Positions 40,110 to 47,110 of a DNA stretch of 64,000 nt are shown here, piece by piece (the first letter of the stretch is position 1; every line of letters starts with the position of its first letter). The translations under genes and the position numbers were made by a program. The stretch is from contig NZ_CANLCI010000016.1 in NCBI RefSeq assembly GCF_947489035.1, positions 1-64,000 on the forward strand, in the 5' to 3' direction. Origin of the DNA: an uncultured Ferrimonas sp. (lineage in GTDB: Bacteria > Pseudomonadota > Gammaproteobacteria > Enterobacterales > Shewanellaceae). The notes under the pieces are model-generated. The model searched no databases and was not told the origin of the DNA. It saw nothing but the letters and a program-made list of their open reading frames with translations.

Positions 40110-40439
40110 CTAACGCCCAAACAAGTACGCCACAAAGCCAGCCCAGCTCAGCACCAACAAGCCCCAAGGCAGCCACGCCACGGGCTGATTCGTTTCCGCT
40201 GCCACTGGCACTTCGCTGTCATCGTTGCCGCGCGCCTTGGCTCGCTGCTGTTGCTTCTTGGCTTTATCTGCAGCACGGGCTCGCAGCTTCTGCTGCTTTT
40301 TGTACTCGGCAATGCCCTTCTCGATCCCCTTGGCAATCAAGCGAGTTTGCTCTTTGGTTTGCCCTGGCTTCTGCGTCGCCTTGGCGATCGCTTGCGCGTC
40401 TTGCTGCACCCGTTCTGAGACTGTCTCTTTTACTGCCAT
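40110..40439 (-). CDS. DUF2956 family membrane-anchored protein
   Basis: A 109-residue protein: a basic, Gln/Lys-rich coiled-coil region (about residues 1-75, with QKPGQTKEQTRLIAKGIEKG) and one C-terminal transmembrane helix (about 88-107) ending YLFGR. I assign DUF2956 from this pattern, known in Shewanella and Vibrio. Start MAVKETVS at 40439 follows AGGAGTTGGCG. It faces xerC convergently. The function is unknown; the tail-anchored basic coil suggests binding of nucleic acid or an acidic partner at the inner membrane (inference). Confidence 0.75.
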   Translation of the reverse strand: MAVKETVSERVQQDAQAIAKATQKPGQTKEQTRLIAKGIEKGIAEYKKQQKLRARAADKAKKQQQRAKARGNDDSEVPVAAETNQPVAWLPWGLLVLSWAGFVAYLFGR

Positions 40440-40795
40440 CGCCAACTCCTATCAGGCTAAAATGCGCAAGCGGTGCCAATCAATGCGCGTGCCCGTTTAC
40501 GCCGCCAATGGTAACTCATCAAGGTTAATACGCTCATGTTAACCCGCGAAAGAGCAACAATAAAAATTCCTGTTTACGGCCTGCTTGCCTTGCACAGTCA
40601 GGATCGTCAGCCGCTCTGAGCAACACCCTATTCGCCCGCAACGGTACATGCCAACGCGGCGGATGGTCGCCGCAGTCAGCCGACGTTAACGGCAAGAGGT
40701 TGCACGGCTTCGGCTGCTGCTCAACGCACACAGAGTTGCTGATTTTTTCTGCTTGTGGCTATTATGGTGTTGAAACTAAAGACAAGGAGATCACC
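40440..40795. other. Intergenic region between DUF2956 gene and small basic gene
   Basis: About 350 bases. Its right end holds the promoter of the 32-residue gene. Frames through the rest (for example minus strand 40534-40731) have no ribosome-binding site or plausible protein composition. No terminator or RNA structure stands out. Confidence 0.4.
40735..40764 (+). promoter_or_regulatory. Putative promoter of the 32-residue gene
   Basis: TTGCTG, an 18-base T-rich spacer and TATTAT lie about 30 bases before the start of the small basic gene. The hexamers match sigma-70 consensus at 4/6 and 5/6. Confidence 0.5.
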
Positions 40796-40894
40796 ATGGC
40801 GAGAAAAGGAAACAACAAACGCATCAAGCAGATGCTGAAAGACTTAGAGGGCAACAAGGCAGCAGCGAAGAGCAAACCTGCCAAAGCAGCGTAA
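40796..40894 (+). CDS. 32-residue basic small protein
   Basis: A tiny ORF, MARKGNNKRIKQMLKDLEG then NKAAAKSKPAKAA, with a strong AAGGAG Shine-Dalgarno site (40784-40789), a plausible promoter and its own terminator at 40914-40939. It is strongly basic: Lys and Arg make up about a third of the residues, arranged around a short amphipathic helix and an Ala/Lys/Pro tail. I do not recognise the family. Promoter, Shine-Dalgarno site and terminator together make it a credible independent gene. The composition suggests RNA, ribosome or nucleoid binding (inference). Confidence 0.7.
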   Translation: MARKGNNKRIKQMLKDLEGNKAAAKSKPAKAA

Positions 40895-40913
40895 TCGCCT
40901 CAAGTCAGCATCC

Positions 40914-40939
40914 AACGGCACCCTCGGTGCCGTTTTTTT
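40914..40939 (+). terminator. Terminator of the 32-residue gene
   Basis: AACGGCACC / GGTGCCGTT stem with a CTC loop and a T7 tract, 20 bases after the small gene's stop. Confidence 0.88.
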
Positions 40940-40983
40940 ATGGTCGCAGTGCTACTATTCTCCCCTCTGCCGCAGGAGTTCAT

Positions 40984-41691
40984 ATGCGTTTTAACCGCCG
41001 ACTACAGCCCTTTGCCGCCATCAGCTTTGATCTTGATGACACCCTGTACGACAACAAACCGGTGCTGATCCACGCCGAAACCCTATTACTGCGCCACTTA
41101 TCCAGCCTTGGCAACGTATCGCAGCTAGGGGATCCCTTTTGGTGGATGCAGCAAAAACAGCAGCTGCTGCAACAGCAACCGCAGCTCGCGCAGTGCACCA
41201 CCGCCAGCCGCTTAGCCACCTTGAAACAGGGGCTGGCCGCCCTGCAGCTGAGCAACAGCGAGCAACTCGCCACCGACGCCATGGCCAAGTTTCTGCACTG
41301 GCGCAGCGACATTCACATCGCCCCAGCGGTGATCGAGCTGCTGCAAGACCTCGCGGCACAGTACCCACTGGCGGTGATCACCAACGGCAACGCCAACGTG
41401 CGTCAGTTTCTGCCGCAGATCCCCTTTGCCACGGTATTAGCCGCCGGCCAAGATGGGCCAATGAAACCGGATCCCACGCTGTTTCAGCGCTGTTGCAAAC
41501 AGCTCAACATCGCCCCAGCGCAGCTGCTGCACATTGGCGATCACCCCGACAGCGACATTGCTGGCGCCATCAACGCCGGCTGCCAAGCGGTGTGGCTATC
41601 GCCGCAATATGGTGGCACCCCGCGCCCCGCTGGCAGCGTATTGCCCACCGCAACCATTTCCTCATTGGAGGCGCTGCGGCAGCTGTTATAA
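40984..41691 (+). CDS. yigB: HAD-family phosphatase YigB
   Basis: A 235-residue HAD hydrolase. Motif I is FDLDDTLYDN (about residues 17-26), motif II VITNGN, motif III Lys in MKPDPTLFQ, and motif IV HIGDHPDSDIAGA. YigB dephosphorylates 5-amino-6-(5-phosphoribitylamino)uracil in riboflavin synthesis and also FMN. Start MRFNRRLQPF at 40984 follows GCAGGAG. The xerC-yigB-uvrD order is the same as in E. coli apart from the two genes inserted before it. Confidence 0.93.
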   Translation: MRFNRRLQPFAAISFDLDDTLYDNKPVLIHAETLLLRHLSSLGNVSQLGDPFWWMQQKQQLLQQQPQLAQCTTASRLATLKQGLAALQLSNSEQLATDAMAKFLHWRSDIHIAPAVIELLQDLAAQYPLAVITNGNANVRQFLPQIPFATVLAAGQDGPMKPDPTLFQRCCKQLNIAPAQLLHIGDHPDSDIAGAINAGCQAVWLSPQYGGTPRPAGSVLPTATISSLEALRQLL

Positions 41692-41733
41692 TCCCGCCCT
41701 TACTCTTTTTACTCCATGCCAAGCAGGAACCCG

Positions 41734-43908
41734 ATGTCAGACTCCTCCATGTCGCCACTTTTGGCCAAGCTTAACGACAAACAGCGCGCCGCCGTGGAAG
41801 CGGCCCCCGGGGCGCTGTTGGTATTGGCCGGTGCTGGCTCCGGCAAAACCCGAGTGCTGACTCACCGCATCAGCTGGTTGCTGCAAGAGCAGGGGGAAAG
41901 CCCCTACGCCATCTTGGCGGTTACCTTTACCAACAAAGCCGCCAAAGAGATGCGCCAGCGGATCGAGCAACTGGCCGATACGCCGATGGGACGGATGTGG
42001 ATCGGCACCTTCCACGGCTTAGCGCACCGCTTGCTGCGCGCCCACCACAAAGAGGCCAAGTTGCCCGAAGGGTTTCAGATCCTCGATGGCGACGATCAGC
42101 TGCGATTACTGAAGCGGATCATCCGCAGCCTCGAACTGGACGATAAAAAGTGGCCACCACGCCAAGCGATGGGCTACATCAACGGCAAAAAAGATGAAGG
42201 GCTGCGGCCACAACACATCGACGCCAGCTTCCATCCAGTCGAAAAAACCTGGCTGAAGATCTACGTTGCGTATCAAGAAGCCTGCGATCGCGCCGGTTTG
42301 GTGGATTTTGCCGAACTGCTGCTGCGCGCCCACGAGCTGTGGCTCAACCATCCGGTGCTGCTGCGCCACTATCAAAACCGCTTCCGCCACATTTTGGTGG
42401 ACGAGTTTCAAGACACCAACACCGTGCAGTACGCTTGGATCCGCATGTTGGCGGGCAACCAAAGCAACGTGATGATCGTTGGCGACGACGATCAGTCTAT
42501 CTACGGCTGGCGTGGCGCCAAAGTAGAAAATCTGTCGCAGTTTTTGAAGGATTTCCCCGGCGCCGAAACCGTGCGTTTGGAGCAAAACTACCGCTCAACC
42601 GGCACCATTTTGAAAGCCGCCAACGCCCTGATCGACAACAACTCCGATCGGATGGGCAAAGAGCTGTGGACCGATGACGCCGACGGCGACACCATCAGCC
42701 TCTACACCGCCTTTAATGAACTGGAAGAGGCGCGTTACATCGTTGGTCAGATTCGCAAATACCAAGATGAAGGCGGCAATCTGGCCGATTGCGCCATCCT
42801 GTACCGTTCTAACGCCCAATCGCGGGTGATGGAGGAAGCGCTGCTGCACCGCAGCGTGCCTTACCGCATCTATGGCGGCCTGCGCTTCTTCGAACGGCAA
42901 GAGATCAAAGACGCCTTGGGCTACCTGCGCCTGATGACCAACCGCGACGACGACGCCGCCTTCGAACGGATCATCAACACCCCAACCCGTGGCATTGGCA
43001 CTCGCACCATCGACATCATTCGCAGCACTGCCCGCAGCGAAGGGGTAACGTTGTGGCAGGCGTGTCAGCGCTTGTTGGCCGACAGTGGCTTAGCCGGTCG
43101 CGCCGCCGGTGCGGTACGTAACTTCATGGATTTGATCGGCACCCTTGAAGCGGAAACCGAGCAAGCCACTTTGAAGAACCAAGCCGATCACGTCATTCAG
43201 CACTCCGGTTTGCTGGCGATGTACCAAGCGGAAAAAGGCGAGAAAGCCGAAGCGCGGGTCGAGAACTTAAAAGAATTGGTCACCGCTGCGGGTTCTTTCA
43301 TCAAGCCCGATGACGCCGACGAGATGGACGATCTGAACGCCTTCTTGGCCAACGCGGCGCTGGAAGCGGGCGAACGCCAAGCGGGGGAATCGGAAGACGC
43401 GGTGCAGATGATGACCCTGCACACCGCCAAAGGGTTGGAGTTCCCACAGGTGTTTGTCTGTGGTGTGGAAGAGGGCTTGTTCCCATCGCAAATGGCGCTG
43501 GATGAAGGCAACCGCTTAGAAGAGGAACGCCGTCTGTGTTACGTCGGCATGACCCGAGCGATGAAAAAGCTGACCCTAACCCACGCCGAATCGCGCCGCA
43601 TCTACGGCCGCGAAACCCTAGCCAAAGTCAGCCGTTTTGTGCGCGAAATTCCAGCGGAATATCTGGATGAAGTGCGGCTCACCACCCAAGTGTCCACGCC
43701 GCAGAAGCAAAACCGCTTCCACCAAGCGGAGACCCGTTTCAATGAAACTGGCTTTACCTTAGGCCAGCGAGTGCACCACCCTAAGTTTGGCGATGGGGTG
43801 ATCTTAAACTTCGAAGGCTCGGGCCCACAATCGCGGGTGCAGGTGGCGTTTGATGGCCAAGGGGTGAAGTGGTTGGTGGTGGCTTACGCCCGCTTGGAAG
43901 CAAGATAA
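41734..43908 (+). CDS. uvrD: DNA helicase II UvrD
   Basis: UvrD unwinds DNA 3'->5' in nucleotide excision and mismatch repair and removes RecA filaments. The 724-residue SF1 helicase has motif I AGAGSGKTR (Lys38), motif II VDEFQDTN, motif III GDDDQSIYGWRGA, the TLHTAKGLEF motif V and YVGMTRAM motif VI. The C-terminal Tudor-like segment runs FGDGVILNFEGSG. Start MSDSSMSPLL at 41734 follows AGGAACCCG; the ATG at 41716 is a weaker alternative. No LexA-box-like palindrome is evident upstream. Confidence 0.96.
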   Translation: MSDSSMSPLLAKLNDKQRAAVEAAPGALLVLAGAGSGKTRVLTHRISWLLQEQGESPYAILAVTFTNKAAKEMRQRIEQLADTPMGRMWIGTFHGLAHRLLRAHHKEAKLPEGFQILDGDDQLRLLKRIIRSLELDDKKWPPRQAMGYINGKKDEGLRPQHIDASFHPVEKTWLKIYVAYQEACDRAGLVDFAELLLRAHELWLNHPVLLRHYQNRFRHILVDEFQDTNTVQYAWIRMLAGNQSNVMIVGDDDQSIYGWRGAKVENLSQFLKDFPGAETVRLEQNYRSTGTILKAANALIDNNSDRMGKELWTDDADGDTISLYTAFNELEEARYIVGQIRKYQDEGGNLADCAILYRSNAQSRVMEEALLHRSVPYRIYGGLRFFERQEIKDALGYLRLMTNRDDDAAFERIINTPTRGIGTRTIDIIRSTARSEGVTLWQACQRLLADSGLAGRAAGAVRNFMDLIGTLEAETEQATLKNQADHVIQHSGLLAMYQAEKGEKAEARVENLKELVTAAGSFIKPDDADEMDDLNAFLANAALEAGERQAGESEDAVQMMTLHTAKGLEFPQVFVCGVEEGLFPSQMALDEGNRLEEERRLCYVGMTRAMKKLTLTHAESRRIYGRETLAKVSRFVREIPAEYLDEVRLTTQVSTPQKQNRFHQAETRFNETGFTLGQRVHHPKFGDGVILNFEGSGPQSRVQVAFDGQGVKWLVVAYARLEAR

Positions 43909-43929
43909 ACGCTCAATGCTTACAGCAAT

Positions 43930-43956
43930 AAACGGCTCACTTCAGTGAGCCGTTTT
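43930..43956. terminator. Terminator between uvrD and the 39-residue ORF
   Basis: AAACGGCTCACT / AGTGAGCCGTTT stem with a short loop and T4. It can end uvrD (plus) and the small ORF on the minus strand. A very similar terminator lies at 44821-44851. Confidence 0.82.
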
Positions 43957-43971
43957 CGGTTGTGATGAAGC

Positions 43972-44091
43972 CTAAGCGTGCAACCGCTGAGCCTTCTGGC
44001 ATAAGGGCAAGCGCCTCTCTGTGACCGCGCGGATCAGCAACAGATCCAAATACCAAGCGAACAAAATGCGTTTCGGTGCAGCGTCTTCCAT
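43972..44091 (-). CDS. 39-residue small protein
   Basis: A short ORF beginning MEDAAPKRILFAWYLDLLLI and ending in QKAQRLHA, 39 residues. Its ATG at 44091 is preceded by a perfect AAGGAGG Shine-Dalgarno site at ideal spacing (minus strand, 44106-44100). It is bounded by a terminator on each side (43930-43956 and 44176-44202). A hydrophobic stretch of about 12 residues is followed by a basic, amphipathic tail, so it may be a small membrane-associated peptide. I do not recognise a family. The strong ribosome-binding site is the main evidence that it is real. Confidence 0.6.
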   Translation of the reverse strand: MEDAAPKRILFAWYLDLLLIRAVTERRLPLCQKAQRLHA

Positions 44092-44175
44092 CCGTTAACC
44101 CTCCTTGGTTAATGGGCTGTTTTTCGAAGGTAACCTCATTTTTTTGAAGAGGGCATCTGCCGTGTTGTGGGCATC

Positions 44176-44202
44176 AAAAAAGGAGCCCTTGGGCTCCTTT
44201 TT
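44176..44202. terminator. Terminator after the small outer-membrane protein gene
   Basis: AAAAAAGGAGCCC / GGGCTCCTTTTT stem with a TT loop. It lies 16 bases beyond the minus-strand barrel gene. Confidence 0.88.
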
Positions 44203-44217
44203 ATGGCTCGGTAGCGC

Positions 44218-44712
44218 TTAGAAACGGTAACGGCCACCAAAGCTCAAGTTGTTGATCTCGTAGCCATCTTTATCAATCAGCACCAGGTACTCAACGCCCA
44301 ACAAGAACCGATTGCCTAAGTCGTATTCAACGCCAACGCCGTAGCTCATGTCGCTTTCATCTTCTGACAGGCTCTCGCCCTGAAAAGAGGCCTCAAGTTC
44401 CCCTTTACTGTAACCCAGCAAAGCGTAAGGGCTGAAACCGCTTGCGGTTGGGTACTGCGCCTTTAAATAAGCACCAAAGTAGTTATTCAGCTCAATATCC
44501 ACGCCCATGTAAGTGTCGTCGCTGATGCCAACGCCCATGCGCCCTTCGGCAGAAAGGTATTCAGAGAACTGATAACCCGCTTGCAGGCCCAGTGCCCCCA
44601 GGCTGACTTCTTCGGCATCCACATTGCTGTATTGAACACCAACGTACGCACCGTTATCGGCACAAGCTAAGGCGGGCAACATCGCCAAAGCAATAAGTAA
44701 CTTCTTCATCAT
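44218..44712 (-). CDS. Small outer-membrane beta-barrel protein
   Basis: A 164-residue OmpA/OmpX-type barrel. The signal peptide MMKKLLIALAMLPALACA is cut near residue 18. Alternating hydrophobic strands and Gly/Tyr-rich turns give about eight strands (GAYVGVQYSNV, LGLQAGYQF, YGVGVEYDLG), with C-terminal LSFGGRYRF ending in the aromatic BAM signal. Start 44712 follows AAAGGATTT; the longer frame has no signal peptide. It is probably a monomeric barrel of the 'outer membrane beta-barrel' superfamily; the specific function is unknown. An AT-rich stretch upstream likely holds its promoter. Confidence 0.85.
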   Translation of the reverse strand: MMKKLLIALAMLPALACADNGAYVGVQYSNVDAEEVSLGALGLQAGYQFSEYLSAEGRMGVGISDDTYMGVDIELNNYFGAYLKAQYPTASGFSPYALLGYSKGELEASFQGESLSEDESDMSYGVGVEYDLGNRFLLGVEYLVLIDKDGYEINNLSFGGRYRF

Positions 44713-44820
44713 AAATCCTTTTATCGTTGTTATGCCTTGCAGGCATCCCCGCGAAGCTACAGGCAATTGCGTTGCTGATAAAGTCGACATAAACCTTTTT
44801 TCAGTAAGCGATGTCGCACA

Positions 44821-44851
44821 AAAAAACGGCCCACCTAAGTGAGCCGTTTTT
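44821..44851. terminator. Terminator after fieF
   Basis: AAAAACGGC..CAC / GTGAGCCGTTTTT stem with one imperfect pair, on the minus-strand side of fieF. It closely resembles the terminator at 43930-43956. Confidence 0.8.
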
Positions 44852-44870
44852 GACAGCCGATCACTCGGCG

Positions 44871-45746
44871 CTACACCGGATCTTGGTGCACAATCACGTC
44901 CGATCCGGGGAAGGCCTCTTTGATCCGCTGCTCTACCCCATCGCCAATGGCGTGGGCATCGTGCAGGGTCAGTTGGCCGTCGATGTCGAGGTGCATCTGC
45001 ACAAACAACATGTTGCCAGACAGGCGCGTACGCAGATCGTGTACGCCCTGCAGCCGGGCGTCTGCCAGCGCCAGCTCGCGCACCTGTTGCTGTACTTCGG
45101 GCTCGGCTTCGCGATCCAGTAGCAGCTGCACCGCTTCATTGCCCAGCTGCCACGCCCCGTGTGCGATGTAGAAGGCGATGCCGATGGCAGCCACGCCGTC
45201 CACCCACCAGAAACCGTAGGCCGACATCACCAAGGCCACGATCACCGCCACGTTCATCAGCAGATCGCTGCGGTAATGCAGCGCGTCTGCGGCAATGGCC
45301 GTTGATCCTGTCGCGGCCACTGCCCGTTTCTGCACCGCCAGCAACGCCAACGTGGCCGCAATGGCAAACACCGACACACCCACCCCCCAGCCGGTAGCCG
45401 ATGGCGGGATTGGGGTAATGGTGCGATCGATGCCCGCAAACAGCAGCAACAGCGCCGATCCCAAAATAAAGCCCGCTTGCACCAACGTGGCTAACGGCTC
45501 CGCTTTGCCGTGGCCCCAACGGTGGTGTTCATCCGCGGGCATCAACGCCACTCGCAACGCGTAAAAGTTGATCAGCGAAGCGGCGGCATCCATCAATGAA
45601 TCCGTCAGCGAGCCCAGCAAACTGGCCGAGCCAGACAACAACCACGCCGCCAGCTTGGTGACGATCAACAACACCGCAGTTGCGATAGAGGCTCGGGTCG
45701 CCAGTTTGATCCAGTATTGGTATTGCTCGGGGGTTGCGCGCGCCAT
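44871..45746 (-). CDS. fieF: Cation diffusion facilitator FieF (YiiP)
   Basis: A 291-residue CDF-family inner-membrane antiporter exporting Zn2+/Fe2+ using the proton gradient. Six transmembrane helices lie in residues 15-200. The site A residues of TM2 and TM5 are visible in GSLTDSLMDAAAS and ALHYRSDLLMN. A cytoplasmic metal-binding C-terminal domain carries HDLRTRLSGN, VQMHLDID and LHDAHAIGD. The start at 45746 is preceded by a purine-rich stretch. It lies near cpxP/cpxRA, as in E. coli. Confidence 0.93.
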   Translation of the reverse strand: MARATPEQYQYWIKLATRASIATAVLLIVTKLAAWLLSGSASLLGSLTDSLMDAAASLINFYALRVALMPADEHHRWGHGKAEPLATLVQAGFILGSALLLLFAGIDRTITPIPPSATGWGVGVSVFAIAATLALLAVQKRAVAATGSTAIAADALHYRSDLLMNVAVIVALVMSAYGFWWVDGVAAIGIAFYIAHGAWQLGNEAVQLLLDREAEPEVQQQVRELALADARLQGVHDLRTRLSGNMLFVQMHLDIDGQLTLHDAHAIGDGVEQRIKEAFPGSDVIVHQDPV

Positions 45747-45792
45747 CGGGTTACCTATTACTTAACTGGCTGATGATGCGCGCAGTTTAGCA

Positions 45793-46272
45793 CTAGTCTT
45801 GGTTGCTATGCTTATCCGCACACTTGCCACTGTGACGTTGCTGCCGTTGCTGTTGCTTGGCGTACAGCTCATCCCGCTGCGCTTGGGTTAGCACCTGCAT
45901 CACCTGATGGCGCAACTGCATGCCTTTAATGGCGCGCTGTTGCTGCTTCGTTTGGCGCTGTTCGACCAACGCCGCCGCCGCCACCGCATCAAACTGACTG
46001 GCGTCCATCAACGCTTGCATCGCGGCACGGTGCTGGCTCATCGCGGCTTCACTTGGCTGCGACTTATGCTGCTTCCGTTCCGTTTTGGCGGTTTTTAAAA
46101 TGGTGCGAATTTCAGCCCGTTGTTCACTGCTCAAATCCAAATCAAACAGCATTTTATGGATCCCTTGAGCGCCGCGTTGACGATCGTGGCCGTCATGACC
46201 GTGGCCAGCGTAGGCACCAACAGAGCTAAACAACACCAGTGCAGCCAAACCAATCTTTGTGGAACGTTTCAT
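45793..46272 (-). CDS. cpxP: Spy/CpxP-family periplasmic protein
   Basis: A 159-residue exported protein with a signal peptide (to AYA, about residue 22) and the LTxxQ-type repeats of the family: LSSEQRAEI and LTQAQRDEL. The mature N-terminus GHGHDGHDRQ and the C-terminus HSGKCADKHSNQD are His-rich, which suggests metal binding beyond the chaperone role. CpxP inhibits CpxA and escorts misfolded proteins to DegP; Spy is the related chaperone. It is divergent from cpxR, with a CpxR box between them, so I call it CpxP-like. GAGGAG precedes the ATG. Confidence 0.85.
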   Translation of the reverse strand: MKRSTKIGLAALVLFSSVGAYAGHGHDGHDRQRGAQGIHKMLFDLDLSSEQRAEIRTILKTAKTERKQHKSQPSEAAMSQHRAAMQALMDASQFDAVAAAALVEQRQTKQQQRAIKGMQLRHQVMQVLTQAQRDELYAKQQQRQQRHSGKCADKHSNQD

Positions 46273-46342
46273 GGTGGAACTCCTCTTACTCAGTAGATGG
46301 GTCTACGATAGCAACCGCAACGTAAGTGCACGTTGTAGCAGC

Positions 46343-46357
46343 GTAAAGCTGTGTAAA
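46343..46357. promoter_or_regulatory. CpxR-P binding box
   Basis: GTAAAGCTGTGTAAA is a perfect match to GTAAA-N5-GTAAA, the CpxR-phosphate consensus. It lies in the 148-base gap between divergent cpxP and cpxR, so both cpxP activation and cpxRA autoregulation are expected. Confidence 0.82.
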
Positions 46358-46420
46358 GCTGGCCATAATTAACCACAGCCTTCAGCTACTCTAGGCGGCG
46401 TGGGATCAGAGGTAGGACAG

Positions 46421-47110
46421 ATGAACCGAGTATTATTGGTAGAAGACGATCGCGGTTTATGCGATCTGTTAGCGCAGCTGCTGCAGTTGGAAAATTTCGA
46501 CGTTACCGTGCGCCAAGATGGGCCATCGGGGTTATTAGCCGCGCGTGAAGGCCAATACGATTTGCTGTTATTGGATGTGATGTTACCGGGAATGAACGGC
46601 TTTGATCTGCTGCGAACCCTACGGGAACACGGCAGCAAACTGCCGGTATTGATGCTTACCGCCAAAGGCGACGACATGGATCGGGTAACCGGCTTAGAGC
46701 TGGGCGCCGACGATTACCTGCCCAAGCCGTTTAATGATCGCGAACTGGTGGCGCGCATGCGCGCCATTTTACGCCGCAGCCAAGATCCCAACGCCAACCC
46801 CAGTGCACTGGAACAGGTGATGCATCTCGACATCACCTTGCTGCCACGCCGACAAGAAGTGCGCGTTGGGGATGCCCTGATTGAGCTCACCAGCACCGAA
46901 TTTTCACTGCTGCACACCTTAATCAAATACAGCGGCGAGATCGCCAGCAAAGAGATGCTGTCGATCGAGGTGCTGAACAAACGGCTGATGCCCTTCGATC
47001 GCAGTTTAGACATGCATCTCTCCAACTTACGGAAGAAGTTACCCGAACGCGCTGACGGTTTGGCTCGAGTAAAAACCGTGCGCGGCAAAGGTTACATATG
47101 GCTGGATTGA
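46421..47110 (+). CDS. cpxR: Envelope-stress response regulator CpxR
   Basis: A 229-residue OmpR-family response regulator. The receiver domain has the acidic pair in LLVEDDRGL, the phosphoryl-accepting Asp52 (LLDVMLPGMNG), the Thr in MLTAKG and Lys in LPKPF. The DNA-binding winged helix (about 130-229) contains IELTSTEFSLLHTLIKYSG and SLDMHLSNLRKKL. Start MNRVLLVEDD at 46421 is preferred over an upstream GTG at 46400 because GGTAGGA precedes it. It overlaps cpxA by 13 bases. Confidence 0.93.
   Translation: MNRVLLVEDDRGLCDLLAQLLQLENFDVTVRQDGPSGLLAAREGQYDLLLLDVMLPGMNGFDLLRTLREHGSKLPVLMLTAKGDDMDRVTGLELGADDYLPKPFNDRELVARMRAILRRSQDPNANPSALEQVMHLDITLLPRRQEVRVGDALIELTSTEFSLLHTLIKYSGEIASKEMLSIEVLNKRLMPFDRSLDMHLSNLRKKLPERADGLARVKTVRGKGYIWLD

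Noticed and set aside
39860..40528. 222-codon plus-strand frame running past xerC
   Set aside because: It is out of frame with xerC, Ala/Pro/Arg-rich, and antisense to the DUF2956 gene.
40534..40731. Minus-strand 65-codon frame upstream of the 32-residue gene
   Set aside because: No ribosome site, and its translation looks random.
41692..41733. LexA box upstream of uvrD
   Set aside because: Expected from E. coli, but no CTG-N10-CAG palindrome is visible in the short gap.
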